DNA of 64,000 nt from Gymnogyps californianus (lineage: Eukaryota > Chordata > Aves > Accipitriformes > Cathartidae): contig NC_059478.1 of assembly GCF_018139145.2 (NCBI RefSeq), positions 10,044,001 to 10,108,000 of the forward strand, in the 5' to 3' direction. Below, piece by piece: positions 23,707 through 36,933 of this stretch. Each line of letters opens with the position of its first letter. Position 1 is the stretch's first letter. The translations under genes and the position numbers were made by a program. The notes beneath the pieces are model-generated. The model made no database searches. It was not told where the DNA came from and worked only from the letters and a program-made list of their open reading frames with translations.

Positions 23707-26700
23707 AGGTTAGTGAACTGATCTTCTTGATTGTCCCCTTAATACTCTTATCTTTCCATTTACAAATTTTATTTGCTAAGGGTATTTATATTTTATATGC
23801 TTATATAATAGCATTTCTCAAAAAACCCCACTATAAATAGTCTAGCTACTTTTGTCATCTTTGTTTCCAACATAAACTCTAATTCAATCTCTGAAGAACT
23901 GCCTTCTAGAAACACTAGTTTATGCAAGCATATAAATACAAATCTTGGCAAGTCCTTTTATTTTGTACTACTCACCAGGCAATAAGGTAACAAAAGAAAG
24001 CCTGTGGTCACCTAGTTGGAAAAAAAACTTTCTTTAGAACACCACCACAGGTGTAATAAGATACTGTGATTGCATTGTAAAAGTGACCTCAAAAATGCTT
24101 TTTTATTTAAGGCTCATTTGGTAGGAGAATTGATCACTTTGATCACACTTTTACTGTTGTTCACTCCTAAATGTACGTGGAGAGTTTATCATGAATATGT
24201 TTGAAACACGCGGAAACACTAAAGACTCTGCTTTCTAGATGATTACAGGTTTACAGTTTTGTCTGTGTACAAAGGCCGTGTAAGTACTGGATATCTTAAC
24301 CAGCCAGGCTCCTGCTCTTAAAAAAACCAAACAAACCAACAACCAGCCAAAAAAGAAACCCAACAAAAAAACCCAAATGTGGTAGAAAGGGGAGAAAATG
24401 AATAACGAATTTGACATTTTGATTTTGTTTTTTAATGGACTATTTTCAGGAAAGGTAAAATAATGAAGATTGAACAGCAGCATTGTATACAGTTTAAATC
24501 CTCCTAAAAATGAAGGTCAACACAGGATTCTGAGATAAAAAAAGACAGATTAAATATTTTGAACATAAAATGCAGTTTATAATGAAATCTATAAATGGAA
24601 ACCTTTTCTGTTGTATAATGCTAACACATGACATTTTGCTGTTCATATAACCTTTAGCTTTTCTGTCAATATTATTGTGCTGCACTGATTTCAGAAAAGG
24701 CATTAAACATGGTCAGAATGAAAGGCATGTTTTAATAATAAAGCAATTATTATCCCCTTATGAAGTAGGAATATAATAGGCTTTTAATGTATTGAATCAA
24801 ACACTATCTGCTTCAATAACTGTGTTGCTAAAACTATGATCTATAATTTATTAAGAACGGAAGAAAATTTGATGTCAGGAATGTAAACTAAGCACTACAA
24901 CAAACACTTGTTGCAAAGAGACACAGATATTCAGCAAATTGTGATTGAAGGGTCCAAGTATTAGCATCAACCTAAGGTTTGATGTTTATTTTATTTTAAG
25001 ATGAAAGCAAGCTGAACTTTTAGATTTATAAAAAATAATTGGTCAGGCAGCAGCAGAAACTGCATACTAGTGACTGCATAAGCATTATGTAAGAGACATT
25101 TTGTTCAACAATCTCATAGGACTGTCCCACTTAAAGAACTTGTAATGTAATTTCTAAATACCAGGCATGATCTCTGAGTAATTAAAAAAAATCTTTTCAA
25201 GATTCAATCCTTCTGTCTTGTAGCTTTTTTCTTTATCTTTGCTTCCAGTGTGTAATTTGTATGCCAATTTGTAGAAGGATGTGAAATCGTTTTTAAGTTG
25301 TAGGCCCAACTTTGCCTAAGCATATGTTTGTGACTACAACTTTTAATATTCAGAAGTATATGACTGTTTATGCTTGCAACTGTGTATTGTGCAGCTTGTC
25401 TGATCTGTTTTAAAAGTTTTATTAAAAACGTGATTAAGAGCAAGAACAAAATCGCTTCTTGCAATTTTAGATGCCTTTTAAGAAATCTTGCTTCTGTGTT
25501 GCTGACACCTCAGTCAAACTATGCAAGTGTAGTAATACAAGATATTATTTAAGGGACTGATTGCAATGATTAAAAGAGTTGGAAGTTTTGATAGCCATAT
25601 ATTTGTACAGAGCAAACTTCAACTTTGCTGTAAAACTAACATCATGGTGTTTTGTGTTCATTAAGCTATCATGACTGAACAGAATTCTTCTTGAAAATAA
25701 AGGTCCAGACTCTGCAGTGACATGGATCCTATGCGTTGCAGAGAAGCCAGAGCAATTTCTGCCTCTCGTTTCCAGCCCAGTTGAACAAAAGGGATGAATA
25801 GTAAGGCATCACATTTAATAAATACACACTTTGTATTGTTTTTCAGTATTGAGGAAAATACTTAACAAATGATCAAGCAGATTTTAGAGTAACGTGCCAA
25901 AAGCAAAGATAAGTTCACAACAGAAGGCCCTCTCTTGCTGGGTGCTCTGATATCCATGAGAATCGTGTAAAAAGTAGTGGAAAGAAATCGCTTCAATGGT
26001 TTGCACTAACTTTCAATTAAGAATGTTTTTATTACACTGCAGGATAAAGCTACAGTGACCATTGTTAACTTCACCTCATTCCTGCTTTTTATTTGAACAG
26101 AATGGATAGGAAACAGAGTTTACGAAGACAGGAGAATAAGTCCTGTTTTTGTCATCTAAGCTGTGTAAATACAAGAATCTGCTGGGGCAGATCATCTTGC
26201 AAAATGAACCTATATGATATAACATCTGAGGGTATGTCTGCACTGTAATGTACCGGAGAAAAAACTGAGCTAGTGTTAAATGAGTTTCTAATGAGAAATA
26301 GTCTAGCTGTGGCAGGATGGTAAATTATCCTCACACAGAGCTGGGCTATTACAAATAGGTTTCTACTACCAAAACCAACCCTTGATTATCTGTACTGTGC
26401 AGATGGGCAGGAGACCTCAGTGCTACATCTGAGCTTGAGTCAGGACTGCAGTGGTAGAACATCTTGTTCTGCCACCTGCTTCAGGGCAACCTTAAAGTCC
26501 AGATTTTCTGAGCCAGAGCTTGAGATTTGTCTAAAACTTCCTGCACTTGGTCACTAAAGTAAACCTCTTGCTGAAAGCTTAGTCCCTTCTGAGTTTGTTT
26601 TAGATGGGTTTGAAAAAGTATCATTATTTTGATTCAGCTATTTATAAAATTGATGCAACTAGCTATCTTGTGAAGCAGTTTGGAAGATTAGTAAAGAGTT

Positions 26701-27256
26701 TGAGAGGTTTTTCAGTGCTCATTAAGTCCCAATTATTCACCCTTGTCATTAACAACCTCTTTGTCACAACTGACCTTCCCTGCTTCTGAGACTTGGTTCT
26801 GAGAGTGTTCTGATCCCACTAGCCATGACTGTAATTTATGTACCAATTCAAATGTGTGAAATTCATTTTCAGACTAAGCTTGCAGCTGGGGTTCAAATAT
26901 GCAAAAACAGATGCTGCAAGGGCAAAAAAGTAAAAGTAATTTTCTAGGGTCATGTACGACTAGATTGGCTAAAAGGTGGGTATCATCAATGAGTTGATTT
27001 CAGAAAGTCTGTTCGTTCTACTTTATAATGAGAGCTGTTATGGGAATTTTAGCATGTTGGAACTGACTGAACACTTGAATGTACCTCAGACTGGAATGAT
27101 AATAAAACAAATCTTCTATATACAATTACAAATATTAAATGGGAACATTTCAGAAGACACACAAGTAATGCTTTCATAAACATGTTAGTTACAATGCAAA
27201 TGAAATCTAAACCTGTGTAACAAATTGGCCATAATAATTTATTTTATTGTTTCTAG
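23707..27256. other. Non-coding stretch
   Basis: Nothing recognised beyond A-rich low-complexity DNA at about 24320-24376 (AAACCAAACAAACC type). Confidence 0.6.
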
Positions 27257-27280
27257 AAGGAACTTATTTTTTTAAATCAG
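27257..27280 (+). other. Possible 24-nt microexon
   Basis: A T-rich tract ending TTGTTTCTAG (acceptor-like) is followed by 24 bases and then a strong donor GTAAGAGC. Twenty-four is a multiple of three and frame 0 is open (KELIFLNQ). Short exons of this kind are used in neuronal transcripts and tend to lie in conserved intron sequence. No other exon of a host gene is proven nearby, so this may be coincidence. Confidence 0.2.
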
Positions 27281-30200
27281 GTAAGAGCATTTGCATTAAA
27301 TTTCATTTTGCAAGTTGCTGTGATAACTGTGTCGTTGCAGATGCTAATGCTGGCCTTTTAATCTCATAAGTCATGAAATGTACTTGTCTTATATGTGCAT
27401 GTACTCTCTTCAGTGCACCAGACAAAGCTTGCACTTAACCTGGACAAATACTGTTGCTTCTACTCTGTAAAGACAGCTTCACTATGAATAATCTGCAATA
27501 GCCAATTCAGCTTTATCTCTATGAACAATTTTCATAATTGCCCTTGATTAATTTATGTACATACTGATAAAATGTTTTTCTAATCCCTGCAATAAGCCTT
27601 TAAAAACTCTGAACATCCCCTCTCTTCTAAAAAGAATACTACCTAGCTCCTTCCTTCCTTCTAATTAACTTCTTTGGCTCTGGAACATGCCCTTTAGAAA
27701 TTATAGTGCCCTAAACATTCTCCTTCGTTGATAAAACACTAAAATATGAAATGTTAGAAAATGCAGTCTGAAATACCATGCTCTTCAGAGGAGGAAGGAT
27801 TTACAGCCTCCTTAAGAAGAGGCAGACAGCATAGCTTATAGCACCACAAAGTCCAAGGATTCACAGTAAAACCCTTCCTAAACATGAATAGAGGAGATTC
27901 ATATTCAGATGATTAAATGATTAGAGATGAGGAAAGCCTTCCATAGGAAGGGGATTTAAAAGATTGAAAGTGCTTACTTTGGAAGAAAAATGCAGAGGAT
28001 TAAAAAAAAATATTATATATAAAAAAAACCAGTAATGCTGTAGAGAAGGTAATTACTTTTGTTGTGTACCAGTGATCTGTATTTCCAGAACAGAAGGAGG
28101 ATTTAATGAACTTTAGAAAGGGACATGTTTAAAATGATAAATGTAAATAGTTGTTGTTTTTTAAAAAGGTCTAAGAATAGTTGATTTTAGGATTGTCATA
28201 CACTTACTGAGTTGTAGACATAAGTTGGTGTCAAAAAGCCTACAAGGCTGAACAGTGCCATTCACAAATGATTCCATTTTTTTGTTTGTTTTAATCTGGG
28301 ATATTCACCCTTAGATTTAAAGATGAAGTCAACCATTTGCTGGCACAGTTTTTTTTCCACTGAAGTGTTACCATTGGAGGCAAAGTCACAGCATGTTGTT
28401 TTGTTCTGGAAAAATAATCGTTGTGTTCCAAAGATATCCCTGTGGCATCCCTGCCAAGAAATGATTTCTCTGTGAGTATGCAGCTTGATCAGTTAGCACA
28501 TAAAAGGAAAGATGCAAGGGACATATCACAGCCCCTTTTCATCTTAAAATTTTCACTTGTTCATGTCCTTATGATCCAGGCAGCCTGACCGATTTTTGTC
28601 TGTTTCTTGCTATTTAACTATGCACCTCAGATCTAAGCACGTGCACAATAAATCACTGCAGATGCTTAATGGAAGGTCAACTGAAGGTAGCAGAGTGGGC
28701 TTTAACTGCACGATGTATGAGTTTTGGAGATAGCACCCGAGTGGCAAAGACTTGTATCTGTAACACAGTCAAATTAAAAGCAATATCTGTCAGGAAAAAA
28801 GCAAAGAAACTATTTCCAACTGACAACTATTGTTATGGTAAACTTGAGCTTTAAACTGTTCATTGTTTCAGTTATAGTGCTGTTCAAAAAAAAAAAACCC
28901 AAAACCAAACCCAAATCCAAAAAACCCACACAAGTAGAATATTATAATAAAGATGTGCATTTATTTTCCTCAACTCTAAGATGCTTTTATTTTTGATCAA
29001 ACTAGTAAAGTATTCACCTTCAAGCTCAGACTGATCACAGAAACTATCATGCCTATTATTCAAAAGTTGAAGGAAGAGAAAATAGAAATAGTTCTGTAAT
29101 CTTAACTATAGTGATTGCTGTTGCTCCCTCTACAGTTAAATGCAGACCTTTGTTAGAAACACAGGAATGTGGTTTACAAAAGAAGGCCTATTAGTAAGAA
29201 CTTAAATGACTCAGGCTTTAAAGTAAGTGGATATATTCAAATAAGAGACGAAATTTAATTAAAGCTGATGTTATTACTAGCTGCTATAATTCCATTTGTT
29301 AGCAGGAAAACATTAAGGAACTATATATAGCCAGATTGAGCAAATGTTTTATATAATTACATGCATAGTTAGAGGGTATAATCAGAATCACACATTAAAC
29401 ATTGGCATGTTTTATTCTGTTGCTAGGGACAAGTGAAACAAGACAAGACAGCCCTCTTCTGCTTCAGAAGCAAAACTTAGGTATCATCATGAGGTGCCAG
29501 ATACTGTAGATATTCAGAATATGACCGAGGAGGAGCACATGACTGCGGAACATGTGCTGCCCTCACCAGCGCTTATGAGTGAATAACTAAAGCTTCCTTA
29601 ACATGTGTTCATTTCCCCTTGTGGGCAAATCTCTGCTTGATAAATCATTTCTTCCTCTTGTTTTCCAAAATTAGACTTGACATATCTCCAATAGGCCTGC
29701 TAGGATCCAGTAGTGAATGGTCATTATAATAAAAAAAATACATTTCTTTCCTAATTTTAGGCTTTCTGGAGCCTAAGACGCACAAAAATTGGTTGCTAGA
29801 TCTGTTCCGTGGAAGACTGACATTTTTAATAAAGTGGTTTCTTTTCAGAACAAAGGATTTGTTTTCCCCAAAATTTCATTTTTGAAGGAAATAAATTTAA
29901 AAAGTTCTGAAATTCTTAAAAGTAACTGAATTTAGGAGTCCAAATTGCAAGGTGCCTGGCTCAGCCATAATGATCAGCTCTCAGATCTAGCAGACTGATG
30001 AAATCAGCAAGATTTTATACTCATGGTTGGACAGAAAGATTAATAGCTTGGGAAGATTCTCAGATGTGATGCTCTAAAGCTAAGAACAAATCCTGTGAAT
30101 CCTTGGTATAGCTGAGACCATGGGAGTTAATGAGTTCACACCTGCACAGCAGGGCTAGCAAATGTTAGGAATTCTCTCAGTGTTTTCCTTCTCTAAATCC

Positions 30201-31562
30201 TTAAGTGAAGCTTCTAGGGCTTCCAGGCAGCATGAAAGTTTTGAAGCCTCGTGGTCCATCACCTAAAGGTTGGGACAGAAAGAGGAGTTGTTTTGTGCCA
30301 TGGATCTTTGAAGAAGTGATGTCCCCAACTCAAATTCTGTCTTTTTGGCAGGACCGCACAAGAGCTCACCCTTGTACCCAAATGCATTCCTGCCCCTAAT
30401 GTAGGAGCATGAGGGCCCAAACCAGTGATTGGCCTCTCAGTCAACATGCATGGTGGGGATGTTCAATCGCTGCTGCCCATTATCGATCGCACTTTCGTTA
30501 CCACGTCTGTCTTGCAAAAATGCTAATTTTGGTGCATGTACACTTGTTCTATTTTTGAATCAATTTACATCAAAATAAGCTTTGAAATAGAAGTTTCAAA
30601 TGTGACCAGCATGCTTCCAAGACTAACAGGTTAGAGACATCCCATTGAAACAAATTTATAAAGCTTGATTTATTTTTCTCTTAGAAGTTTAAATGCCAGG
30701 CTGCATAGCTTGCTAGAGAAACTGTTTAGGCTCTCAAATCCTTGCTGCAGTGCTGTTTTTTAATCAGGTAATCAGATGAGCTTCAAGGCTACACGAACTG
30801 AAAACTCTATAAAGTGCTTAAAAATGAATATTATTTGTGAAATCAGTTGTGGTACAGTAACTGTTACAGGTCTCATTTGAATATCTTTGAAGCCAATAGG
30901 ATTTGCATGTAAATCTATATTCTCAAAGTAATGTGGGAACTGATTTTAGAACTCAAAACATACCGTGCGATAAAATTTCATTGAAGTATCTTCTGTATGT
31001 TGGGGATATTATGAAAAATTTGAATCTAAATTTAGATCCATCAGTATCAAATTAAGTAAATATAATAAAAGTATTGATACACCACTGTTCCGTATTTGGT
31101 ACAGTTTTTACCTTTGAGGATGCAAGGTTTTTTGCTTTCTTTCACGAGGGTTTGGTTTGTTGTTTTTTTTTTAAAGAGAGTCATCTTAGTCATTAGCATA
31201 TCAGAGGAGTCAAATATTTCATTCTCAATATATGATTCCTAAAATATCTGCCTTATCCCCTAAGTTTTTGCTCCAGAGCTTACCAATCATGTCACCAAAC
31301 ATTCTATCTCTGAGCAAAAGGGTAGCTATTAAATTTGAAAGGTAATGCTGTCCATACAATCCACTTAATCCCCACCATAAATACAGCTAGAGGCACTCCC
31401 TGGGCCTGTAATTACCTCAGGGGCGTGAAACGGAGTCTAAGATCAATATAAAAATGTTCTAATCTTCTAAGTAATAGTCCCAAACACTATAATTTAGTAT
31501 TGTAAATGGTCTTATCCTAGGACATCACTTTCTCCTGGGCGCGTTGGACATGACAACACTGA
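27281..31562. other. Non-coding stretch
   Basis: Low-complexity A/AAACCC-type DNA at 28886-28930. Otherwise no gene, RNA or recent repeat seen. Confidence 0.6.
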
Positions 31563-31770
31563 ATGGGGATGGGAGCACCAGCTAGGGCAGCTTTCCTCCA
31601 AGCAGAGCTGCAGTGGTCTCATCAGCAGAATTGCTCAATTTCTCCTTGCCCAAGTGGTGCAGGTGACTTTCTTCTGGAGCTGCATACCTCTCTGCAAACA
31701 AACCTTTGCTGCATGGAGTTTGCGGCACCCAAAAGACAATATATCTTTTCTGCTCAATATGGCTCCTTAG
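31563..31770 (+). other. Weak candidate coding exon with donor site
   Basis: A locally GC-richer stretch opens with ATG and stays open for 69 codons up to TTA|GTAAGTATTT, a strong donor-like sequence at 31771. The putative peptide (MGMGAPARAAFLQAEL...) has no recognised domain. There is no TATA box or CpG island that would make it a first exon with any confidence. Confidence 0.18.
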
Positions 31771-32756
31771 TAAGTATTTGTTAATACTGCATTAGGTCAT
31801 GTTTTCTGCAGATGCCCATTTTTAACATACTCTGTTATGAGTCACTTTGCTCAGTATTTTAGATCTTGACTGTAGCTTGCTATTTATAGGTGAATTCCCT
31901 CAAGGCGTTAATGGTTTCTGAAGACCTTCTCACTCTAACACCATTCATACATTTTACAGAAATACATTTTTCTTTGTATTTCTATTTGAAAAGAGTTCCA
32001 TGCTAAAATACAGAACAACCAAGAATATTAATTGAAAAACAAGATGATGTAAGATTTTATATTCTCTGCTTTCCGTTTTCTAGCCATGTTCTTTTGGATG
32101 CAAATTTAAAAAACCTCCAAGGGCTCCTCAGTAGTTAGCCCTTTACCTGTTTTTCTGCCAGTATTAACTCTTGCATGCTGGCAGCTTTTGCTTGAGAAGT
32201 TATTGCTAACATTCACTGTCATCATAGGAGACAACTTTAAACTGATTGGAATATTTATCAAATGGTGTGTTAGCACTCTCAGCTGAACTATAAATCATCC
32301 TGACTGACTCATGCTTTGTCACCCTCTGAAGCCTGACCCTTATTTTATTAATCCACAGGAGAAAATATATTAGAGAGGAGTGTATAAAAAGAATAATAAA
32401 TTAGCTGAATAGTCTTTAATAGACATAGCTGTCTTCAGAGAACAGGGTAAATTTGAATAGTAAAAAAATCAGAGAAGTTTTGTTATATGGAAGCTGAGGA
32501 AATCATTCTTTGAAATTATAATGTGTGGTATCATAAATTATATTCCTTAATCTACATAATTATGTGATGTGGGTTGTCCCCACCCAGTAATCAATCTGCT
32601 CATATTCCCAAATATACAAATTGTTTTCTGCTATTAGTTGTTCCATTGCAAGTAGGAAGATAGATTTACATTCTTTCCCTGACTCTGTGCTCCTGCTTAA
32701 AATACTATCCCTTGTAATTATTTTACTGTTTGTCACATACACAAAAAAGCAAAAAC

Positions 32757-32761
32757 CTAGG
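32757..32761 (+). repeat. Target-site duplication CTAGG, left
   Basis: CTAGG directly before the LTR, repeated at 33359-33363. Confidence 0.95.
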
Positions 32762-33025
32762 TGTCCTGGTTTCGGCTGAGACAGAGTTAACTCTCTTCTT
32801 AGTAGCTGGTACAGTGCTGTGTTTTGGATTTAGGATGAGAATGATGCTGATAACACTCTGATGTTTTAGTTGTTGCTAAGTAGCGCTTATCTTAAGCCAA
32901 GGTCTTTTCAGTTTCCCATGCTCTGCCAGCAAGCAGGTGTGCAAGAAGCTGGGAGGGAGCAGAGCCGGGGCAGCTGACCTGAACTAGCCAAAGGGGTATT
33001 CCATACCATGGAACATCATGCCCAG

Positions 33026-33033
33026 TATATAAA
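33026..33033 (+). promoter_or_regulatory. TATA box of LTR
   Basis: TATATAAA, preceded by CATGCCCAG. In the related LTR at 56.3-56.9 kb the equivalent is the weaker TATGTAAA. Confidence 0.7.
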
Positions 33034-33130
33034 CAGGGGGGAGTTGGCTGGGAGGCACGGATCGTGGCTCGGGAACTAACTGGGCATCGGTCAGCGGGTG
33101 GTGGGCGGTTGCATTGTGCATCACTGGTTT

Positions 33131-33145
33131 CCCCCCCCCCCCCCC
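33131..33145 (+). repeat. C15 homopolymer inside LTR
   Basis: Fifteen C about 100 bases downstream of the LTR TATA box. Absent from the sister copy at 56.3-56.9 kb. Confidence 0.9.
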
Positions 33146-33226
33146 TTTTTTGGTTGTATTCCTTTTCATTACTATTATTATATTTCATTATTATTATTAT
33201 TGTTAGTATTATATTTTACTTTAGTT

Positions 33227-33232
33227 ATTAAA
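33227..33232 (+). terminator. Polyadenylation signal ATTAAA in LTR
   Basis: ATTAAACTGTTCTTGTCTC, the usual R/U5 region of this LTR type. Confidence 0.55.
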
Positions 33233-33358
33233 CTGTTCTTGTCTCAACCCACGAGTTTTACTTCTTTTTTTCCTCCTTCCTCCTCCTCACCCCACTGGGA
33301 GGGGGGAGGGGAAGCAGCTGCGTGGTGCTGAGTTGCTGACTGGGGTTAAGCCACGACA

Positions 33359-33363
33359 CTAGG
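33359..33363 (+). repeat. Target-site duplication CTAGG, right
   Basis: Exact repeat of 32757-32761. Confidence 0.95.
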
Positions 33364-34339
33364 AAAGCCTACTGGCAGAAACCTCTGATCCCAGAGAGTC
33401 AATGAGAATAATTCAATCAAAAAAAGTAACAACCTTTCTTGTTGTGTCTTTTTTAAGACAGCTGTCCTGACACACATCCTCAATTCCTAAAACGCAAAGG
33501 AAACGCTATGAAACTGCTGGGTAGCTGTAGTTAAAAGTCGAAGAAAAATTCCAAAGGCTCCTGGACTAACAACAGAAAATAAATCTACAAACAAACCATC
33601 CGTTGGCTTGCTATATTCAGAGTCATTCCATGGAAACAAAACAAACATTGGAATGCAGGGAGTTTAGATTTTGTCTTCCTAATGCTCAGAGTATCCTCCT
33701 GTGAAGTACCTTCTAAACCCAACTGTACAGCAACGTTAAGGTAGAAAATAGACATTTGTATCAGTGTGTGCATGTGTATGACCAAAAAACCCAATCTGTT
33801 ATGAATATATGTACAAGAAAATGTGAAATTTTATTAGCTGCAGAATTGTAACTGCGTTACTGGAATACTAAAAAAAAAAGCTAAAAATATTTTTCAGGTT
33901 TGTTCTCGTAGGTGGGATTGTGCCAAGTTGTGAAGTAACAATTATTTTGAATTAAGACTATTCTGACTGATGTGCATTCACACACTTGTAAGTGCACAAG
34001 CTTGTTGGTTAAGAAGGCACTGCCTGTAAATGACTACAACTACTAAGACTCACTGTAGCCCAGCAGACATGAGGTCAGCATGTGTGTCACTTGGGTTATT
34101 GACTAGGGAATGGGAGCGGGATGAATTGGTAAGCGTGCCTGCTGGTAGACAGGAGAAATGGGAGTGCAAATGCAAGCTAGAGATTTAAACTTGTTCCTTT
34201 CAATTAAGTTAGTTGGTTGCTTTCAATTGAGTTAGAAACACATACAATCTGTTAGAACATCTTTGGTGAGAGCATAATATCATAAACTGCAGTAATTTGA
34301 TCATTTGCGGTCATCTGAACATCCCTAAGTTTATCCCTC

Positions 34340-34395
34340 AGGCAACTCCACTGACTTCCCTGGAACTACTCCAGGGATGAATTAAGCCCTGTGCT
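34340..34395. repeat. Old palindromic-core repeat fragment
   Basis: GGCAACTCCACTGACTTCC followed by TGGAACTACTCCAGGGATGAATTAAGCCC matches a motif I recall as a frequent old bird repeat (ACTCCATTGACTTCAATGGAGTTACTCCAGGGATGAATTTGGCCC type). Motif resemblance only. Confidence 0.45.
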
Positions 34396-35024
34396 CAGAG
34401 AAATAACAAATGCCTTATACATAGGTTCGCTCAAGCTGTGTTGGTATCAGAGCACCTTTAATGTTGAAAAACCAAATTCTAAATCTTTCATCCAAGTTAA
34501 ATTGGCAGCTATTTACTCACCTGATTTTTGTCTAGATGTAGGACCAGAATAGTGCTGTCAATGCTAGGCTTTGTTTTTAGTGTCCGATACCATGGTCTCT
34601 TCTGTCCACAGTTGATAGTGGGGAACCTGCTGCTTTCAGTGCTTAAATAGTCCTGTCTCATACTGGTTTCTGAAAAAGGTGTGTATGTGCAAGCTCCTGC
34701 CCCTACGCAGAGAGGGAATCGACACTCCATTGCAGGTTTTTGCCACATCGCCTCCTTTCCCATGAAGAACAGATGCACCTGCAGTGCCCAGAATGGAGTG
34801 GCTCTCACCTCTTGACTTATTTGCATTCTGCCTCCTATCTGTGAGGGATTTTGAATCATGGAGACTTTTGTAGAAAGTATATCAGTGTTATTTTTCAAGT
34901 GGATGGAGAAAACTTTTATGTTAAAATGCTACGTATATGTATGTATCCGATGGTACCTCTCACCTAGAATTTCAAAATATGGTGTAATTACAACAGAGCA
35001 AATGAACACACGGAAGGACCGTAG

Positions 35025-35096
35025 TAAGTTATTTGCCAGAAGTCATGTAATGAAGCAGTTGCAGAGCTATGGAGCTACATTTGAGTGCTGATGCTT
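35025..35096 (-). mobile_element. MIR-like SINE fragment
   Basis: TAAGTTATTTGCCAGAAGTCATGTAATGAAGCAGTTGCAGAGCT, then TACATTTGAGTGCTGATGCT, follows antisense MIR core text (TTGCCCAAGGTCACACAGC-AGTAAGTGGCAGAGCTGG). Diverged. Confidence 0.5.
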
Positions 35097-36527
35097 CTCG
35101 TTTACAGCCACAATAATCCTCTTGTGGCTCTACAACCTGATGCGTACTAAAATGATGATTCCCAGTGACGTTGTACCATTGACCTTAAGTCTCACACGTG
35201 ATCACTCTCACTTTCTGAGGTGCTTAACAGTCAGATTTGGCTTATTCATATAAATGATTCATTTCCCACATTCCATTTTCATATTCTTGTTCTTTAATAA
35301 TTTCTCAAGCTTTTAAAAGCAATTTTTTATCATAGAAAAGTTCTGCATTATTTTTAAGAGAAAAATTCATTCAAAGCAAATAGTTACTTACTTTGACTTC
35401 CTGTAGTCATTAAAGTATTGAATTTAAAACGAATTGAAGTATTTATTAAGCTAATCTGCACAATATTATTTTATTTAGTAATAGGTTTAAATTTTGTCTA
35501 AAAAAAAGATAAAGCTGAATTAAATTACGGGCCTTTACCTATCTCCAGAATTTATTTATGTCTTTTCCACGGTAACGAAAAGCACAGAAACAGTTCTTTC
35601 TGGTAAATTTTATGATTTTGTTATTGACTTTATACATTCCGTATTTGTGAGCGTCATAAAGAGAAAGGAATCAGAAAGGTGTTTTCCCTGTTGAAGAAAC
35701 ACGGTACAGTGCTTTACTTTCACAGGGGCATTATTGTATAACACTACTCAAAATATGTTATTTTGTTTTATTTCAGAGTTATTGAAGGAACAACATACCA
35801 CGTAATACAGAAGGTTTTGTTTTCTTTTTAGATTGACACCATTGTGTTAGATAAAAAAATTGTATCTTGCTAGGATACCCAGGTCTAGATTTTCTTGTAT
35901 GTAAACACCTTAAATAATATCATGTTATACGATTAGCCATTTGAAATTAGTATAGAATTTAATGTTCCTCACTGAGTGAAAATGGCAGGCTGGGCAATAA
36001 GATTGAGATCCTAGTTGTGAAATCTAGGTTCTTGTAGTGAAGCAGATGAATATTGCATTAGCAGGCTCCCTAAAGCTAAAACGGCCAATGAGTTCAATGG
36101 GTTGTACTCCACCAGTGTTTCCTATAAAATCAGATGTCTCAAAAAATCGAGGAACTTGAGAAAAGGTGGGTTCTTTTGCAACATTTTGGCCACTCATGAG
36201 TCCTTATTCAACTAACTGAGAAATCAGCGAGCCTTCTGTGGGCACAAGGAGCAGTTGCAAATTCAGCTATGAATGTGAAGCGTCTTGCTTTGGAAATTAC
36301 ACCTCACAGTGTATAAATTGCTTTGAAAATTGAATTATTTGTAGTAATTTTAAGATTAAAACAAGGTCATCTTATCCTTCTCTTACCGGAGAAGTCTAAA
36401 TGATATCAATGTTATCCTTGGCTTAGTTTCCAGATTCTGAGAAGGAATCCACAGGACTGGTATTTCAACCAGTTGTCTGCTTCCTCCTGCTCACACCACT
36501 GGTTTGGAGAGTTGTAGAAAGCTATGC

Positions 36528-36555
<28 letters not shown>
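36528..36555 (+). repeat. A28 homopolymer
   Basis: Twenty-eight consecutive A. It may be the tail of an old retrocopy, but the upstream sequence is not recognised and no flanking duplication is seen. Confidence 0.9.
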
Positions 36556-36558
<3 letters not shown>

Positions 36559-36933
36559 AGTGGGGAGAACAGGGGAGGGCATTGGTTTGTTACTTGTTCA
36601 CGTTGTAATCTTGAGTCAGCCTGCCTTTATTTACAGCGTTCACTGGTCTGACCTCTTGACATTTGTCTGACCAATGCTGATTTCAGAGAGACAGAATTGG
36701 AATATGTAGTCTTGATGTTCGTGTATTGCAAGGGTACAAATAGTTGAAACAATAGCTTCAGAAAATGCACACGTTTTCAGCTGTAGACAAGATTTCTTAT
36801 GTTGATTTTGTATTTAACTGGGTTTGATTAATGTTTTCATGCTGGATAAAAACAATAATTTATAATAATTATTGTTGTTGTCTGATAAAGATTTTCTTTT
36901 GCCTGCAAATCATTTGTATAGACGAGGCTGGTT

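Larger units (their letters stand above)
32762..33358 (+). mobile_element. Solo LTR of avian ERV, 597 bp
   Basis: A complete LTR with TG...CA ends (TGTCCTGGTTTC ... CCACGACA) and a perfect 5-bp target duplication, CTAGG. A five-base duplication fits class III (ERVL-like) elements in birds. It has a TATA box (TATATAAA, 33026-33033) and a polyadenylation signal ATTAAA (33227-33232) in the right order. It is the same family as 56291-56872 (opposite strand) and 1-67. No internal viral genes are present, so it is a solo LTR. A C15 tract at 33131-33145 sits where the related copy has none and looks like a private expansion. Open frames inside it are not genes. Confidence 0.95.
33364..36527. other. 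Non-coding stretch with old repeats
   Basis: Contains the palindromic repeat piece and the MIR-like piece listed separately, plus an imperfect tandem pair CTTTCAATTAAGTTAG / CTTTCAATTGAGTTAG near 34197-34240. The 129-codon minus frame at 34509-34898 shows no recognisable feature and is not called. Confidence 0.6.

Noticed and set aside
32892..33331. Frames of 61-98 codons inside the plus-strand LTR
   Set aside because: LTR sequence without viral genes; low-complexity residues come from the C15 and TTA-rich tracts.
34509..34898. 129-codon minus-strand frame
   Set aside because: No recognisable domain, no splice or promoter context, and length within what chance allows here.
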